In this document: positions 63,627 through 64,000 of the stretch, piece by piece
Layout: every line of letters starts with the position of its first letter
How positions within the stretch are numbered: the first letter of the stretch is position 1
Assembly: GCF_024868665.1 (NCBI RefSeq)
Contig: NC_079910.1
Coordinates: forward strand, 8,528,976-8,592,975
Reading direction: 5' to 3'
DNA: 64,000 nt
Source: Triplophysa rosa
Taxonomy: Eukaryota; Chordata; Actinopteri; Cypriniformes; Nemacheilidae
The notes under the pieces: generated by a model
The model's input: only the letters and a program-made list of their open reading frames with translations
Databases searched by the model: none
Told to the model about the DNA's origin: nothing
Program-made: the position numbers and the translations under genes

Positions 63627-63923
63627 AATAAGATCTGCACTTGGGTTTAGCAGCTCACCTTGCTTGTTACTTGCATAACATAGAGGTAAGTTAATTAAAG
63701 CTTTTTGCCTGAATAGATTTCAACCAAGATAAACATTAACGTTTGAAAAACTATGATATAACAAACTATATGCATTTTTATTAATGCATGTTTTATTTTT
63801 AAAGGTGGAGTAAAATGTCTGCATTACTACTCTCATTGAATTAAGTTGCAAAAATAATTACTCAAAAAGGTTTACTGTCATATTTCTTATTTTTAGCAGC
63901 TTAACACGGTTAAAAAGAGCAAA
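63627..63923. other. Upstream region of the gene starting at 63924
   Basis: A possible 5' UTR exon ends CATAGAG|GTAAGT near 63687 and an acceptor TTATTTTTAG lies near 63897. No promoter motif identified with confidence. Confidence 0.3.
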
Positions 63924-63990
63924 ATGATCATCAAAGTATTTGCAGCCTGTGTGGTGCTTGTAAGTGGTCTTCTGGGTGTCACCTGTTTAA
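63924..63990 (+). CDS. First coding exon of a downstream gene with a signal-peptide-like start (partial)
   Basis: ATG at 63924 in an AAAATG context begins MIIKVFAACVVLVSGLLGV followed by TCL, a short basic start and a hydrophobic core typical of a secretory signal peptide. A consensus donor (A|GTAAGT) follows at 63991; an internal GTAAGT at 63960 is an alternative. The rest of the gene is beyond the window, so the family cannot be named. Upstream, GAG|GTAAGT near 63687 and TTTTTAG near 63897 could bound a 5' UTR intron. Confidence 0.5.
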
Positions 63991-64000
63991 GTAAGTCTGA

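Noticed and set aside
1..64000. CRISPR arrays, bacterial operons, rRNA genes
   Set aside because: None seen; the sequence is intron-containing vertebrate DNA.

Overview
The window is vertebrate genomic DNA. It has intron-rich coding sequence with GT-AG splice sites, AT-rich introns, and many short DNA-transposon derivatives typical of ray-finned fish: TTAA-bounded 'TTAAAGGGATAGTTCACCC' elements, hAT and Harbinger MITEs, a V-type tRNA SINE and Tc1-like elements. A teleost, most likely a cypriniform, fits best. The species cannot be fixed from sequence alone.

From 82 to 50325 on the + strand lies the 3' two thirds of hspg2 (perlecan), the basement-membrane heparan sulfate proteoglycan core protein. 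I could chain 69 canonical exons in one reading frame, encoding about 3,080 residues down to the stop at 50323-50325. In order they encode: the Ig domain that ends domain II; domain III (three laminin IV-A modules separated by laminin-EGF repeats); domain IV (12 Ig domains); and domain V (LG1-EGF-EGF-LG2-EGF-EGF-LG3, i.e. endorepellin). The upstream exons (SEA, LDLa) are outside the window. The 3' UTR runs to a polyadenylation signal at 51232-51237.

On top of this conserved frame are several well-spliced exons whose lengths are multiples of three and which have no counterpart in the human protein as I know it. The most striking is a run of five phase-0 exons (13929-16232, 176 codons) inside the third laminin IV-A module. 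Others sit in an Ig domain (28811-28888), between Ig domains (23983-24042), in LG1 (18-bp microexon, 39002-39019) and in LG3 (48 bp, 47723-47770). The intron at 8674-12761 contains an uninterrupted 567-codon reading frame on the same strand, either a nested gene or an alternative 3' exon of perlecan.

After hspg2 the sequence becomes repeat-dominated. A ~2.8-kb unit is present twice (53844-56622 and 58787-61576). Each copy carries, on the - strand, exons with an integrase H2C2 zinc-binding-like segment and a last exon resembling a piece of SMC5. Two practically identical 1,570-bp Tc1/mariner elements (57215-58784 and 62055-63624), each with an intact 337-aa transposase of DD37E spacing, are interspersed. 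The first abuts the second copy of the unit exactly. At the right edge (63924 onward) a new + strand gene begins with a signal-peptide-like exon.
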